A stretch of 64,000 bases of DNA, from assembly GCF_000003815.2 (NCBI RefSeq), contig NC_049994.1, forward strand, positions 5,500,903 to 5,564,902. The letters are read 5' to 3'. The translations under genes were made by a program, and so were the position numbers. Below the pieces are notes generated by a model. The model was not told the DNA's origin, did no database searches, and saw nothing but the letters and a program-made list of their open reading frames with translations. Position 1 is the stretch's first letter. The number at the start of each line of letters is the position of its first letter. Source of the stretch: Branchiostoma floridae (lineage: Eukaryota > Chordata > Leptocardii > Amphioxiformes > Branchiostomatidae). Below, in pieces: positions 45,365-59,000 of the stretch.

Positions 45365-45370
45365 AATAAA
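45365..45370 (+). terminator. Candidate NKTR poly(A) signal
   Basis: AATAAA 445 bp after the NKTR stop, followed by a TG-rich stretch (tgttttgttgtaatgtgt). Confidence 0.6.
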
Positions 45371-46052
45371 ATGTTTTGTTGTAATGTGTACATGCAGTAT
45401 ACTATAGCTGCTATGATAGAGTTATGGACACATGTAAGTAGCTAACTTTTCCATGCTGTTGTGTCATATTGAAGTCATAAGTCCTCCTAACACTGTGAAG
45501 TACATAAAGTTTGTTGCTGTACATTAGGACTTAAAATTTGTTGGAAATGTTCATGAACTATAGCATGTAACATGCAGCGCAATGTACGTGAAATGCATCT
45601 AATTCAAACCAGCACGATTGGACTGTCTACAGTAACTGCACAAAATACAAGTCATTTTGATGTAAAGGACACTTTTGTAAGAAGACTTTAGAGCAAATGA
45701 TAACATGTAGGTTAAACATGGGTTTGGCATACAATTCTCGGAAGAGAATTTGCATGTCTGAAACAGAAGCATTTATAGTTATCTTCATAACAGCTTTTGT
45801 CTTTTTTGGCGACAGCTCAGGGGCGAGTTATTAAATATGTAGGTGAGCTATGCATCGCAGTCTTATTTTTTAATAGGTTGGTCACTACCACTCTAAAAAC
45901 TGTACAAAGGACACAGAACTTTAATACCTTGAACCTGCATTTGCACCCTTGCCTGTAGATTCTTTCATGATACTGGACTTTTGACTGTGGCTTCCAAATT
46001 ATGTTAGATTTTCCATGTATACCTGGTGGATGAATAAGGAATCACATCGTAG

Positions 46053-46058
46053 AATAAA
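46053..46058 (+). terminator. Second candidate NKTR poly(A) signal
   Basis: AATAAA about 1.1 kb after the stop, followed within 30 bp by ttgtctgaattgttgttctt. Confidence 0.4.
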
Positions 46059-46843
46059 CTAATGACATCATGAATTGTCTGAATTGTTGTTCTTTTTAAA
46101 GTGAAGATATATCGTTAGCAATATTATAGGAATTGTACTTGTAGCCTTATGTATTTTCAAGAAACAAGGAAAACAGAAATGCAATATTTCCTTTTTATAC
46201 TGCATTGGGAGGGAATATAGACAATAGCCGCTATACCTAGGTGGAAAGCCAAAGCCAGAAAGCGAGTGTTACTATACTAGTATTTCAACATGGCTAGCGT
46301 AAGAAATAGCCATTGCATGTTATAGGATAACATAAGGCTGCAGTACTGACAAAGACTAATAGAGGTCTCTTTTTATCCATGGCAAAGCCCCACTGCAAGA
46401 TTTGTTATTGGCACCATCATTATAAGACGAAAGAGTCAAGGTCATTGATACAGGCATGCACAGTTTTCTAGCCCATTTCAAACTTGTAGATCTTCTCTGG
46501 ACAAATGTAGGTGAAATCTTTTATGAGACAGTGTAGGATATAGACCTTCACTTCAGAAGATTTCTTTAAAGAACAAATTCAGATCAATTTTTGGGGTGGG
46601 TCTTTTAGGACCCCTAGGGTTTGAAACAGTCAGTCCCCAGCTAGACGTCTTCTCTTTTCCAAATGGTAAAATTTTGCAACTTTGGCCAATGGTGTTGTTT
46701 TACTGTATAGAAACTTTTTTGGACATTGGCTATTGTGTTGGGTAAATTGCACAATATGACCTAAAACATTCATTGATTGCCTGCTTGTTTTTGAACGTAC
46801 AAAATAGGGAATATTTAAAACAACATTTAAAGGAAGAAATACC

Positions 46844-47185
46844 CAGGGCTCTAGCCAGCTCAAATTTTTTTTCCGTCAGCCAATTCCCATTGACGCAAAA
46901 ACACTATTCTAGGAGTTATAGAGACTGAACTGAGACCTTGAAAAACTGTTTTTTAATGAGATTATTGTATGCAAAAGGGCACCGACACACATCGTCAACA
47001 ATATTAACAATAGCAAAACAAACAGTGTGTGGCTTTTACGGGTGTGGACGGCGTCCCCAAGCCGCCTTTAGCTTCCACCAAGGATTTTTGTCTGTCAAGG
47101 TTGACGGATTGGTTTTAATTTTTTTCCGTCACATGCAGCAAATTTCCGTCAATTGACGGAAAAACGGACGCTGGCTAAAGCCCTG
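46844..47185. mobile_element. hAT-like MITE, imperfect TSD
   Basis: Ends cagggctctagccagctc and gctggctaaagccctg are inverted. Flanks gaaatacc and catatacc match 6 of 8. Third copy of the 5321/29515 family. Confidence 0.8.
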
Positions 47186-48949
47186 CATATACCAAGCTAA
47201 TTTCTCCAAATACATGTATACAGTACAAGTTTCCAAAATTAAATGAAACCAAAACACGGAAGGGTGATCCGTATGTTTTACTATAAAGATGCTGATTCTG
47301 TGCAATAATCATGTCTGAGTTTACAGTTAATAATAATAATCATCTGTACAATAATGTTCTGAGAATTGATCTATACAATGCACAAGATGATGAGTCACAT
47401 TGAAACATACATGTATAGCCAAGCATGTCAATGGCTTTACTTGTAGCAGGAAGATAGGACTTCTGCAATACCAAAAGTTTGAACAGTTAAATATTGTTGA
47501 CAAATTTCTGCAATAGTACAGAAAGTTTGACATATTGTTAACAAATGTATGATTATGTTATAATTGTATTACACAACCCACCATATTGTATCTTAGTCCT
47601 TCCACAACTGCATAGTACATTGAAGATCACAAACCTTCAGTTTGTTGAAAATGCACATCTGAGAAACTGCTGTTTGCTGTTGGGGTTTAGCTTTTGAGTC
47701 GGATGAAAAAAATATATCTACTAGTGGCAAATTTTTGAGACAATAATAAATACATGTATATGAATACAATGACGGTCTTGACAAATACAAAAAAAAGCAC
47801 TGCATACGCCTAGTCAGTAGTGCACACAGTGTACGAAGTGCCATTTAGCCAGAACTGCAAGACTTATAAACTTCCTGAAAAGTGGACAAATTTAGCCTGC
47901 ATTTTTACATACAGTTATCTATTACAATCCATTCAAAGAAAAATCAGAATTATAAGACATGGGTCTTCTTGTATTATAAAAGAGAAAAAAAACTTTTCTT
48001 CTAAAGAGCTGTCAGTGCTACAATACAATATCCCAACCAATCAATGTAGTCATTACTGGTGCAAACCAGTACCAGTGAGAAGTTGGGTTTCACTATAATA
48101 TTATCAATGTTACCAATAAATACATTGCACAGTGCCACCTTTCAGCACTTCAGAATGGCTACAAAGGCTTACCTTTACCAAAATGAAGATGTACTAACTT
48201 AAAGGTTATAGTGGAGTAGACAAGCTTGGTAAAGATCCCAACCTTTGCCTACAAATTTTTAAAATAAGTCAAATGTGAAAAACATTGGCAAACTGAATGA
48301 CAAAGAAAAACTACATGATCCAATCTCAGTCTAGTGTGTTCTGCATTTCATATTACATTACATACACACATTTCCAAAACAATTGTAGTAATACATTCTA
48401 CAAAGTCCAAAACCCTTACAAGGGCTTTAATTAAGTGTATTCTGTACAATTCAAAATGTAGCATGTTGCAGTGTCTTTGTCCTGCAGACTGAAAACTGCA
48501 TGTACAACTTCAAGAATTCATTTCGGAACTTACACTACCACGTATGAAAGCACTGACAATAGTGTACCTTTAGTCTACTTACTGTGTACGGACAAGTGTG
48601 CAATAGATTAAAGCACCATCCCTATTCAAGCATCAGTACATGCCTTCGCACACATTATCACTACCAAGTTGAACTTGATATGGATTCGCACTTTGAAAGT
48701 GCACCTTTACATTACCAATTCACTATTAGCATACACAGTACAGCTAATAAGCTAGTGAACCTCTATTCTACTGCTACCAACTTTGCACTTGGTTTCATTT
48801 ACGCCTTTACCATTGCCATCTTCACATTGGTACATGTGCATGCACGCATTTAGACCTACATATTGCTTTTGAAATGAAATGACAAGGGATTTGCTACAAT
48901 TTACAGCAAAATGTCAACTACAAAACAATTGTGGCTAATGCAAGGAAGG

Positions 48950-49440
48950 GGATGTCCCTGTAGCTCAACTGGTAGCAGTCTCTCAGTTGACCTCCTGGTT
49001 CCAGTAGCTGTAAATGGAGAAATGTTCACAGTAGTTTTACGTTCACGGTTTTTGCCGTGGCCACTTCACCGAAAACTTAAAACCACCACATACATTTTTC
49101 CATTATACTTTGTAGTATGTGACTATAGTCTATGCCTCAAAACCACCGCAAACACTGCATTTTCCCGCTACCACGAAAGTAAATCCACACAAAATTAAAT
49201 GCATTTACAGTAGTTGGTAACTGTGAGACCCCGGTTCAATCCAGGGTAGGGCATCTAGGTTGGGGTTGCAACAGTTTTTTGGAAGGGATGTCAAATGAGG
49301 TAACATGTTTGAGGAGGTGCCTCAAACACATTATAGGGGAAGAGCTAACAACCCCTCCTGTAAAAATATACCCTGCTACTGAAACAGCAGGGAAATTTGC
49401 TATGCTATGTGTCACTAGGCATTACAAGGGACTAAATCAA
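48950..49440 (+). mobile_element. tRNA-derived SINE split by a MITE
   Basis: Box A gtagctcaactggtagcag and box B cggttcaatccaggg are clear, but 208 bp of palindromic MITE (49005-49212) separate them. The tail has ataccctgctactgaaacag. Confidence 0.78.
49005..49212. mobile_element. TA-flanked palindromic MITE, copy 6, nested in SINE
   Basis: From tagctgtaaatggagaaatg to gcatttacagta, between the SINE's A and B boxes, flanked by TA. Confidence 0.82.
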
Positions 49441-50010
49441 CGAATGAACATGAATGTAAGCAAGGTAGATAACACTACACATGTACACATCATGATGTAC
49501 ATGATGATGATGATGTACACATCCATACAATGTAGATAAGGCCTGATGATGTTCTAAGTTAACTCTAAAAAGGATGGAATGTTCCTAATGATTATCAATG
49601 CAGATATGTCATGACGCATGCTCAACAAATGGTGTTCAAGTTGGTCTATTTGCAGTAGTGTCAAGAAGGGAATGTCATGTTCCATATTTTATAACTCCTC
49701 CATTTTCTCATGTTTTGAAGGGGACTAGGGCTTTTTAACAGTAATATTTGATGAGGAAAATATCTACAAATTAATATTGGCAACAAAATTGATGAATATA
49801 AGGAATCGATTCACACAAAAAAATAAAAAATTACTGCAACAAATCATAACATGTACATGATCATGTGCAAACAAATACATGTAAGGATAATCTCACTCTT
49901 CATTCCTCACAATCTCTATGCTTTTCTAAAGTACTCATCTACTTCAGTCTAAAGGCAACTACACATTCATTGCTGGAGGGACGATGACTCAAAGACTATA
50001 AAGTAGAGGC

Positions 50011-53000
50011 TTAAATACTGTCCGACCTCTCCCGTAGTCTTAAACTCAGCCTGCTTAGGCTCAAACTCATCCCCATGCCTACACCATCAGATAGACTAGA
50101 CACGCTGCCTGTCTCTGTCAGGCTTTCTACGGAGTCCTTTCTCTCTAGATCTGCTTTGATCGCGAGCAAGTCCGCCGACGTGAAGATGCTACCATCGTCG
50201 AGAGGACTGGCGTCCGACTCCGTCAAGTCTAACGATTTTGTCGCGCCGCGGGGAGGTCTGAGGGGAGACCCGGCCCCGGTTCCTGAGTGAGTGTGAGGGA
50301 GGGTCTTATACTCGCCACCCAGGATTCCGGAGTGAGACCTCGGCGCGTACAAGTACGGACTCGGGTTGGACGACGCAGGCCGCTGTAACGAAGACGAAAT
50401 ACCCGGGCTGGAGTGAGACTTGGGCGGAGAGATTCCGTACGCGTATCCCTCCATACTTTTGTTGTCGTTTAACGAGACTGAGTCATCGGCGATCCCCGAG
50501 TCTTTGGAAATCTTACTAGACGACACAGGAGAGAACTGTAGTTTTATCCTGACAGGGTCCACGTTCCTAGGAGGGGAGAGAACTATTCCTTCACTCAGAG
50601 ATGAAACTACAGGACTTGTAGGGCCAGCTGCTACAGGGCTGGTTATCAGCGATTTTTCCTGAGTTATAGAAGAAGTAGGAGAGATTATATTTTCTTGCGC
50701 AACATTGTCCACTTTTCCATCCTCCGTATTCTCTTTCCCTGTTGTGTCATGGATGTCTTTTTGCAGTGTCGTCCCTGCATCCCCTTTCCCTTGGAGTGAG
50801 GAGGGTCGGGGTAGATGTACCGTCTCCCCCACCCCCTGGGGGTCCTCCCGTGACTCCGGGGACCCGGCTTCAGCCCCCACCCCGCTCCCCCGCCTCTCTT
50901 TCCTCTGACGGTGGATGCTCTCGGAGATCTCCTCCAGGTTTTTCAGGGCGAGTGAGTACTCAGTCTTATGCTTCACCACTCCCTTCTCCAACCTCTCAAC
51001 TCTCAGTTTCCTCTCCTGAACATCATAGAAGGAACAGAACACAATCAGAATACTATTCAAAGTCAAACTCAACATGATGCAAGTTAAAAAGTCTTAAGCT
51101 ATCTTACAAATTTTCTATGTCACAAAATCTAACAGACTACAAAAGAAAATGTCATATTAGGACCATATTGAAAAGTCTAAAACAACTTTGAGTTAAATCT
51201 TAGGTGCAAACAACTCATCACCTACCCAGCCACAAAATCATACTTAACATAGTACTTTTTCAATACAGAGATTCAATGTACATAGTACATTCTTTTACAC
51301 GGTTTGAGTACCATTCATAGTACCATTCAGTCTTATGCACAATAATACTAGGTGTCTAGGCCTTTATAGCATGTGATATATACATACATGTTTTTTGTAC
51401 TTCAGGTAACTTGTACAACACTAAATACAGGTGTAAAAATCACAGCATTACTTACATCCAGGTCTTCTTGGATTTTGGCCTTCATCTCAAAGTAGGGTCT
51501 GAAATGACATTTCATAAATATTCTCCAACAAATTTCAAAACTGATCTTCATGTAGTTATATACACACATACACATGCACTATGTTTGGAGGAGCAAGCTA
51601 AAAAAATTATTAGAAATCAGGCTTTATAATTTTCTTCACAACATATTAGAAATGACCATTAATTTTGATTTTCAATTACGTGTTTATTGTTTACACAAAG
51701 GAGGTTCTATATACAGAGCCACCTTGCTTGTTTTAAAGTTAAATCTTTTGGCCTTAGCCACCAGATTTTTTATTCCTAAAAGGTACTGTTGGTACTAAAG
51801 GTGGTATCTCACTGCACAAAGTTGGGGCACCGGTGCGGCACTGCGGGTTTCGAAAAGAAAGATTACTGAACGAATTTCGGAGATAAAGATAGAATTTGCT
51901 TACGTTTTGTTTATTTTGTATTAGGCAATATCTAAAAATCGGCAAAAGTAACACAACAGTGCCTCAAGAGCAGTGAGATACCACCTTAAGATATCCCATC
52001 CTACTCCAAGTTAGTAGTATGTTATTAAGAGTCTTGATTTTGCACAGTAATTTGCTGTTTGAATTTCAGCCGTGGATTATTTGTGTCTACAGATGTTAGG
52101 GCCTGCAAGTTCCCAGAGCATGTAGTACAAAAACAAGGTTGAACTAGAAAAACTGAGGAAAGTTTCAACAAGAATTCTTTTTTTTCCCATTGTGACTTTG
52201 TGAAACCAGTAAAATACATGTATGTCAACATTTGAATATGGAGAAGGTTCAGATTACTGTTTAACATGGTTCAGACAAAATGCTGTCACCGCCGGCTGTG
52301 TTGCAGTCCTTAGTACAGGAAGTTAAACTGCGGCCCACTGTTCACCGTGCTTGGCAAAAAGAGCTAGGGGAATTTCCCTGGCCCAGGTACAATAAACCTG
52401 TAAATACTGTACATACTACATAGCGTCTTTCTTTGACCAGTGGAATAATACTTAGTAGCTTTTCAGTGAGCTTTACTGGTGATCGATATATTTTCCACTT
52501 TTTTCTCTACCACGAATTTACGACACAACAAATATATGTGCCCCCTGTATAACTACTGTAGTGCAGAATTGTTCAACTTGAAATTCAAAACCTCCTTTTT
52601 CCTCCAACACGGAATAAAAACACTGCAAAAGTAAATGGTTTCACAGTATACAGGTTGTAGCTTTTTTCTCTTGCACATGCTAAAAAGGATTTTTAGGACC
52701 AAATTTTTCATGGGGTTTCCAAACATGTGGTCAGCTTTTCTGGTTTAAGAAATGTGCCCTGGTTTGAGAAACGCGCCCTGGTTTGAGAAACGCGCCCTGG
52801 TTTGGGAAACGCACCCTTGTTTGAGAAACGCGCCCTGGTTTGGGAAACGCACCCTTGTTTGAGAAACGCGCCCTGGTTTGGGAAACGCGCCCTGACATAC
52901 TCTGGAAACTTGCAGGTCCAAACACATGTGGAGCGTTACTTACAACAGGGCCAATTGGTGTTGCTGAGTTAGAGCATTGAGCTGTAGCAAACTCCTACGT

Positions 53001-56000
53001 GTGGCAAGACTGCATGCACAACAACACCCACAGATAAACAAACAAACAAACAAACAAAACATGGTAAGAAACCAGGGGAGTTAGTACTAATAGTAGGGTT
53101 CTTTTAAGGAATATTGTTATGTAGAAAGTTAGGGTTGTTTTTAAGGGGATATTCTTATGTAGAAAGTTAGAAACAAAACATCTAGTACAATGGTAAAGAA
53201 AGTTAAGAAAAGTCATTTTATTTCAGACCCTGACACACATTAGAACAGATATCAGAGCATGCATTAATTGACTTCCTTAGTGAAATATTCTTAGTTCAGA
53301 AAAGATGGCCCCATTGAAATTTTTGTCAGAAAAAAGTCCACAGAACTTCCAGATAGCGTATGTTAGAAAAGTGACAACCTTGGATTTATATTTAGTACAT
53401 CAAAAACACTACAGGGACATTGCGTTTGGTAGACAGAAAGATTTAGAAAAGAAAGAAAACAACGGAAACACCACCTGGACTTTACGATGGCCCGTTTGAG
53501 CGCCTTTTGAAGCATCTTGACCCGTTGTTCGCTCTCGTTAAACTTGCGTGCCGTGGCCTGGTGGGCGATCTCGCTAACAAACCTCTCCTTTTCCGCTTCG
53601 TTTACCTGCAAAGTAAGTAGAGGTAAGGTCATTTCACCTCTATCATTCCCTATCAATACTACATCTGTATGTCATCCAATGTCATGCAATGACCATTGTT
53701 GCCACTAGGGGTCCCCATTGATCCATTTTGAAGGTCTACCAACAAAGAAGAAACATTAACATCTTACAAACACATCATCAGACACACCACCATTTCTGAC
53801 TGAGGCCACCATTGTCTCTGAATGATATAAAAGAACTGCTGATACAAAAAAAATAGCTAGATGTAGCTGCATTGCAAAATAGAAAGTCCTTACTAACAGA
53901 CATGGTCCCAAACGTTCAAACTACGACCAGTACAAGGTAATACAATCTAAAACAGTAACAAAAATTTATAATTGTGGTCATGGTCCCTGGGAAAATCTTG
54001 AAATCTAGACCCTATCAAAGCTATTTGCTTTATTTTGAGGGGCAAATTTTGCTGGTAGACTCAGCTTGGTTCCATTAATATCTTGACATGCCGATTTTTG
54101 TCTGTAACAGAGGATTGGACGGAATGGGCTAAATTTTGGTCAGTCCCCAGCTGCAAAAATATGCTGGCTAAAACTCTGCGATGAAGGGACCACCACAAAA
54201 ACGCAAACGTAAAACCACCGTGATTCTGCATTTACAATATATAATGTACTGAATCCAGACCTTGGTGGTTGCATGGTTGAGCATCTCCTGCCAGGTGGTG
54301 TCGAAGGTGTGCCCCTCCTTCAGCAGACCGTTCTCCGCCACCGCGACCATCTCCTTCGCAGCGTTGTGCATGCTGGTGGCACGGTCAAACCGCTGTACGG
54401 CCTTCTGGGTCTCAATCTGGGCCTACAAACAAAACATGTCAAGTTTTATTTTGACTCTTTACATGTACAGCCTTCTGGGTCTCAATCTGGGCCTATAGAG
54501 ATGACATACAAAGAAATTTCACCCAACATTTCAATTATCTTCACTCCATTTACAGAGTCTATATTTTCTGTGTTTGTGTGTTTGTAGTTATTTAAATACA
54601 CAGTCAGTAGAGCAGAGTTGGACAAGTCCGCTAGTCCGATTGTCCCGGGCAAGTGAAGGTGTTGATCATGTAAGCGCATGACCACTTGTCCAATTGAGCA
54701 AGTAAGATTTTTCCATGAGTGAGATTTATATCATATAGTGATATACTTGTTACTTTTCACAGTCATGACATCAAGCATTGGTCAACACAGAAAAATAGAG
54801 CCAACAATAAATGAATTCCAATGGAATTGAAAATACTTAGACAAATGTCATCCAAATGTCCGGACAAGTGAAAAGTTAGTTTGGGCAAGTAAATTTTTTA
54901 TGTACTTGCCTGATAGGACAAGTGAATTATAGAAGACTTGTCCAACTCTGGTACTAATTTATGACTGTGCAGTTAACGTTGAAAACGTTGAACAAACAAA
55001 TCACTACCACTGATCAGTACCAGTTGACTAGCAGCCTACTGTACTAACTGCACAAAAGTTGTGTGGCCCATGGCTAAAGAAACAGAGATAGGAGACACCC
55101 TACATACCAACTGGAGCCGGAATGACGTGAACTGTCTCTAGTGTAGTGATTGCGTAAAAGTCGTATGGCCCATGGCTACAGAAACAGAGATGGGGGCCAC
55201 CCTATGCACCAAGGACGTAAACAATCTGTAAACAAACTTTGAAGTTTTTACCTCCTTAGCCTCCCTCCTGGCCTGGTAGTACGGCCGCGCCCTGTCCACA
55301 CAACTCCCCAGTTTCTTAGCCAGGACATTCAGCCTCTGGGTGGACTCTGTCAGCAGCTGGCGGAACGCAGCTCTCGAGTCCTGTGAGAACATTTATCACA
55401 GAGAAACAAGAGATGTTAGCAGGTGTTGGACAAGTCCACTAGACCTATTGTCCAGGGCGAGTAACTAAAAGTGCTGATTGGGTAAGTTGATGTCTTACCC
55501 GGGCAAGTAAGATTTTTCAATTGAGAGAGATTTTGATATACTTGTTACTTTTTACAGTCATGTCATCAAGCAATGGTCAACATAGAAAAATAAAGGCAAT
55601 AATAAGAATTCCATTGCTGGCAGTGAAAATGCATATAAAAGTGACATTTTGGACAAGTGAAAAATTGGTTCAGGCGAGTAAATTTCTTATGTGCTTGCCC
55701 AATAGAACAAGTGAATTCTAGAAAACTTGTCCAACCCTGGTTAGGAAGTTTGGTATAGCTACTCTCACCTCTCAAATAGAAGTACCCCCTGGAATAAAAG
55801 TACCCCCCGGACAAATCTTCAAAATCTAATAAAAGTACCCCCTGGAATAAAAGTACCCCCCGGAAAATTACCAAATTGACATGTAAACTGTGCCCATGCT
55901 ACTTCAGTCCAAGAGAAGATGATAAGCAGGTAGGCTCTTTTTATTTATTTATGACTCAGTACCATATCAGTTATTTTTTTATTTTTTATTACCATATCAG

Positions 56001-59000
56001 TTAATTGTATAACGTTAAATAATGAACAGAATAATTCCCATGTTATTGCACATATTTTCTTTATCTGAGTGTCACACCATCAACAAAGATTAAAATAAAA
56101 GTTAAAAAATGACTGAAAATAAAAATTGAAGAAATAAAAAAAGAAGTTTATTTTATAATCATTGTTACAAAATAACATTTTGAAGAAACATTCCAACTTA
56201 GAATACCTTATTCAACACTTGTGCTATTTTCAATGTTGCAGAAACCAAGGTCATAGACACTGCCCCCTAGCGAGAAATACGGGTACTGCAGAAAATATAT
56301 GATTCTCTCGCGCATTACCGCGAGATTCGGCGTGAGTTGATGAATCCAACATGGCGGATCTTTTCGAGCCGATTGAACGCTATGCTTTGTTTTGGAATGA
56401 TTTTTTCGTTGCTGGAACATTAAAACAAGTTGACTACGGGTGAAAAATAGTGGAAAAGTATTGGTAACTTTTTAATTTGTTTGGTTGGTGGTTAATTTCT
56501 GTGTTTTGATAGAGAATTTACGGAAGTAAGCGACTGTGTGTGTAGCATGTGACCTCGATGTTTTCGTCTTTGTTCAGCGCAACATAATTTCAAGATTTTT
56601 GGAAGGTTAAAGATGGTCTTAAACGAAAAGGATATATTTTTTTACGAGTCCAGTACCGAATCACTTGTGTTCCGCTATTTTTGGACCTGAACCGAAACGT
56701 TTTTGCAAGTCCAGAACTGGTCCTGCGTACCGGTACGCATCCTGTTTGGGTCATAGCGCTAGCGGCAGGGAAATCCGCGATGCCTCGTCCGAAAAATAGT
56801 GAATATTAAGCAAAAATACAGCGGAAATATGGGCAGAAAATACCAAACTTTCAATATTTTTGGGGTCCCTGGTTAGTAAAGAAAGCCCCAATTTGAAAAA
56901 AAAATAAACGTACCGTCTAAAATAAGGACGTACCGGGTGGATTTTGAGGCGGAAAAAAATAAACGTACCGGTACGTTTATTTGAGAGGTGAGAGTACACA
57001 TGTACAAGAAGACCATGGGAGAGGTTTAGACGTAGCTATATGGATTTGTTTCTCCAACATACATGTACCTCCAATGCAGTGCTTGAAATACCCGCTTGCA
57101 CACTTGCAAATGCAACCACATTTTGCTTGCCGCAACTTACTAGTAATTCTGAACCCAGTTTTGCAGTTGGAACACCATTTTCCCCCAAACCTATGTGCAA
57201 ATTGCATGTCTTTATAGCATTCAAAGCATGTTTATGTTCCAAAATGAGACTGAGATATCCGTTGTAGAGGATTCATTGAACATCTGGCACTAGAGTCTAG
57301 TGACAGATGTTAGTTACATTGGCTGATTGATCTTATTACAAACATGTATCTCTTGATTACAATTCTTCACCATTTGCAATTACAATTTTTACTGCCCTAT
57401 AATTATAAAACAATATTGGGGCTCACGTACATTTGTAACTGGAAATGGCATACTAGTACTACTGTGCACGTTGATGAAGTTTAGACATACATCCAGGTAA
57501 TAAGATATGCCAAAAAGCAGTGACTACTTTTTGGCATATACCTGAAGTAGTACAATGTTGGCAGCACCCCATTTCTTTGGCTTGTTTCTTACAGGGTTAA
57601 CATTTTTTAACTTTTCTAATGACTTTAACCAAGGAGGTTAAAGAAAGAGAGGAGAGCGTTCCTATTGTTCCGATCTTTGCCGCGAGTGTGAATCACAAGT
57701 GCTAATTGCCCCAATCTGCATCTCGCCAGGCTAGCGTGGGCCTTTGTTTACGAGTCAGTTTCAACATCACTCGTCCAGGAACATCGGTTTGGGGCCGGGA
57801 TTTCAGCGATTTTGAGGATGATTCTCATTAAATACAGCGCTACTTTTACTAAGGAAACAGGTATCAATAGTGACGATACTTCGCCGGAGGCAAGTGCGAG
57901 CATAGTTCCCCACGGGCCACAGAAATGTGTGTAACAACAAGTCACGCGGTGTAGAAGAACGTTGGGTCGGCTTTCATAGTCCAGGACACACGGAGCTATT
58001 TAAAAGAAGCTTGAGAAACACTATGCAACTTTATTTTCAAGTCTGTCAAATTAAGATATCAAGCCATCTGTGTAAAAAAAAATGCGTTCCTCGTGAGGCA
58101 AAAATTCCCTCAATACCGACAAAATAAATTTCCTCGGAAATATCATCTTGCTTCCCATCATTGCCATGAACATCCACGGAGCCCTCAGAGTACAAAATTC
58201 ATGCATCACGAACAGCAAAAATCGATCGCAAACAGCAACAACAAATACTTATTTGGCACACCCAAGCCCACTACTATCGTTGAAAAAAAGTCTCTTTTGC
58301 GGGGCAAGCGTAATAATTTGTTAATAGACACATGAAGTAGAGAATATTGTTCATAATTCTGAGACAAAAAAATCGGGGATACAGCGACAAAAATGCCTGT
58401 AAATTCACTCAACTTGGTCGCACAGTGCTGAAACAAGTATGATAACGACATGATCGCCATCTTGGTCTCTCCACAACAGTACTGTTTGCACACGTCACCT
58501 TCGCTTCCCAAATAAGGAAATCCGCGGAAACTGCGCTCATCTCGCTCGCAGTTCGGCAACCCTCGGTCGTCCTCGGCCGGGATCGCGGTGCATGACGTCA
58601 TGGCTGGGCTCATGTGATTGGCTGACACGTCTGGGCTCATCAGAAATGGCGGGAAACCCCGCGGCCATCATGGTCATCAGAGACGCGCCGCCGGATAGCG
58701 GAAACAATGGGCCCGGAGGGTCTGAACAATAGCGCGCAGTGGGGTGTTAATGACTGAGCTCTCTCCTGTGATTCTTTAACCTCCTTGCTTTAACAGTTGC
58801 CAGGGTTCTCACTAGCCAGCCAACACATAGGGGGCCCCTGCATTTACATTTGTATGCCCTACGCTGTGATATGGGCCACTCACTTTTTTCACCCTTTATT
58901 ATTAGTTTATAACAGACTTTTCTGTTGTTTTGTAACAAAGGTAAAAAAAAAATGTGACCATTACATTGACGGTCCAACAAGAAAAACAGTTTGATGCCCT

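Larger units (their letters stand above)
44921..46058 (+). other. NKTR: NKTR 3' UTR region
   Basis: Noncoding sequence after the stop codon with AATAAA at 45365 and 46053. No other gene seen. Confidence 0.55.
46059..50010. other. Convergent NKTR/SH3BP5 3' interval
   Basis: No gene recognised. It contains a hAT MITE, a SINE with a nested MITE, and AT-rich sequence that may include a long SH3BP5 3' UTR on the minus strand. Confidence 0.5.

Noticed and set aside
51016-51075. Upstream extension of the last SH3BP5 exon with an in-frame ATG at 51,075
   Set aside because: The acceptor ttcag before GAGAGG at 51015 joins exon 6 in phase, and family alignment starts there.
52741-52893. Repeat array that could be mistaken for CRISPR
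   Set aside because: Units are contiguous with no spacers, and the genome is animal.
58206-58640. 144-aa minus-strand reading frame in the CpG-rich element
   Set aside because: No recognisable domain; composition follows CpG-rich DNA, and it lies inside an inverted-repeat element.
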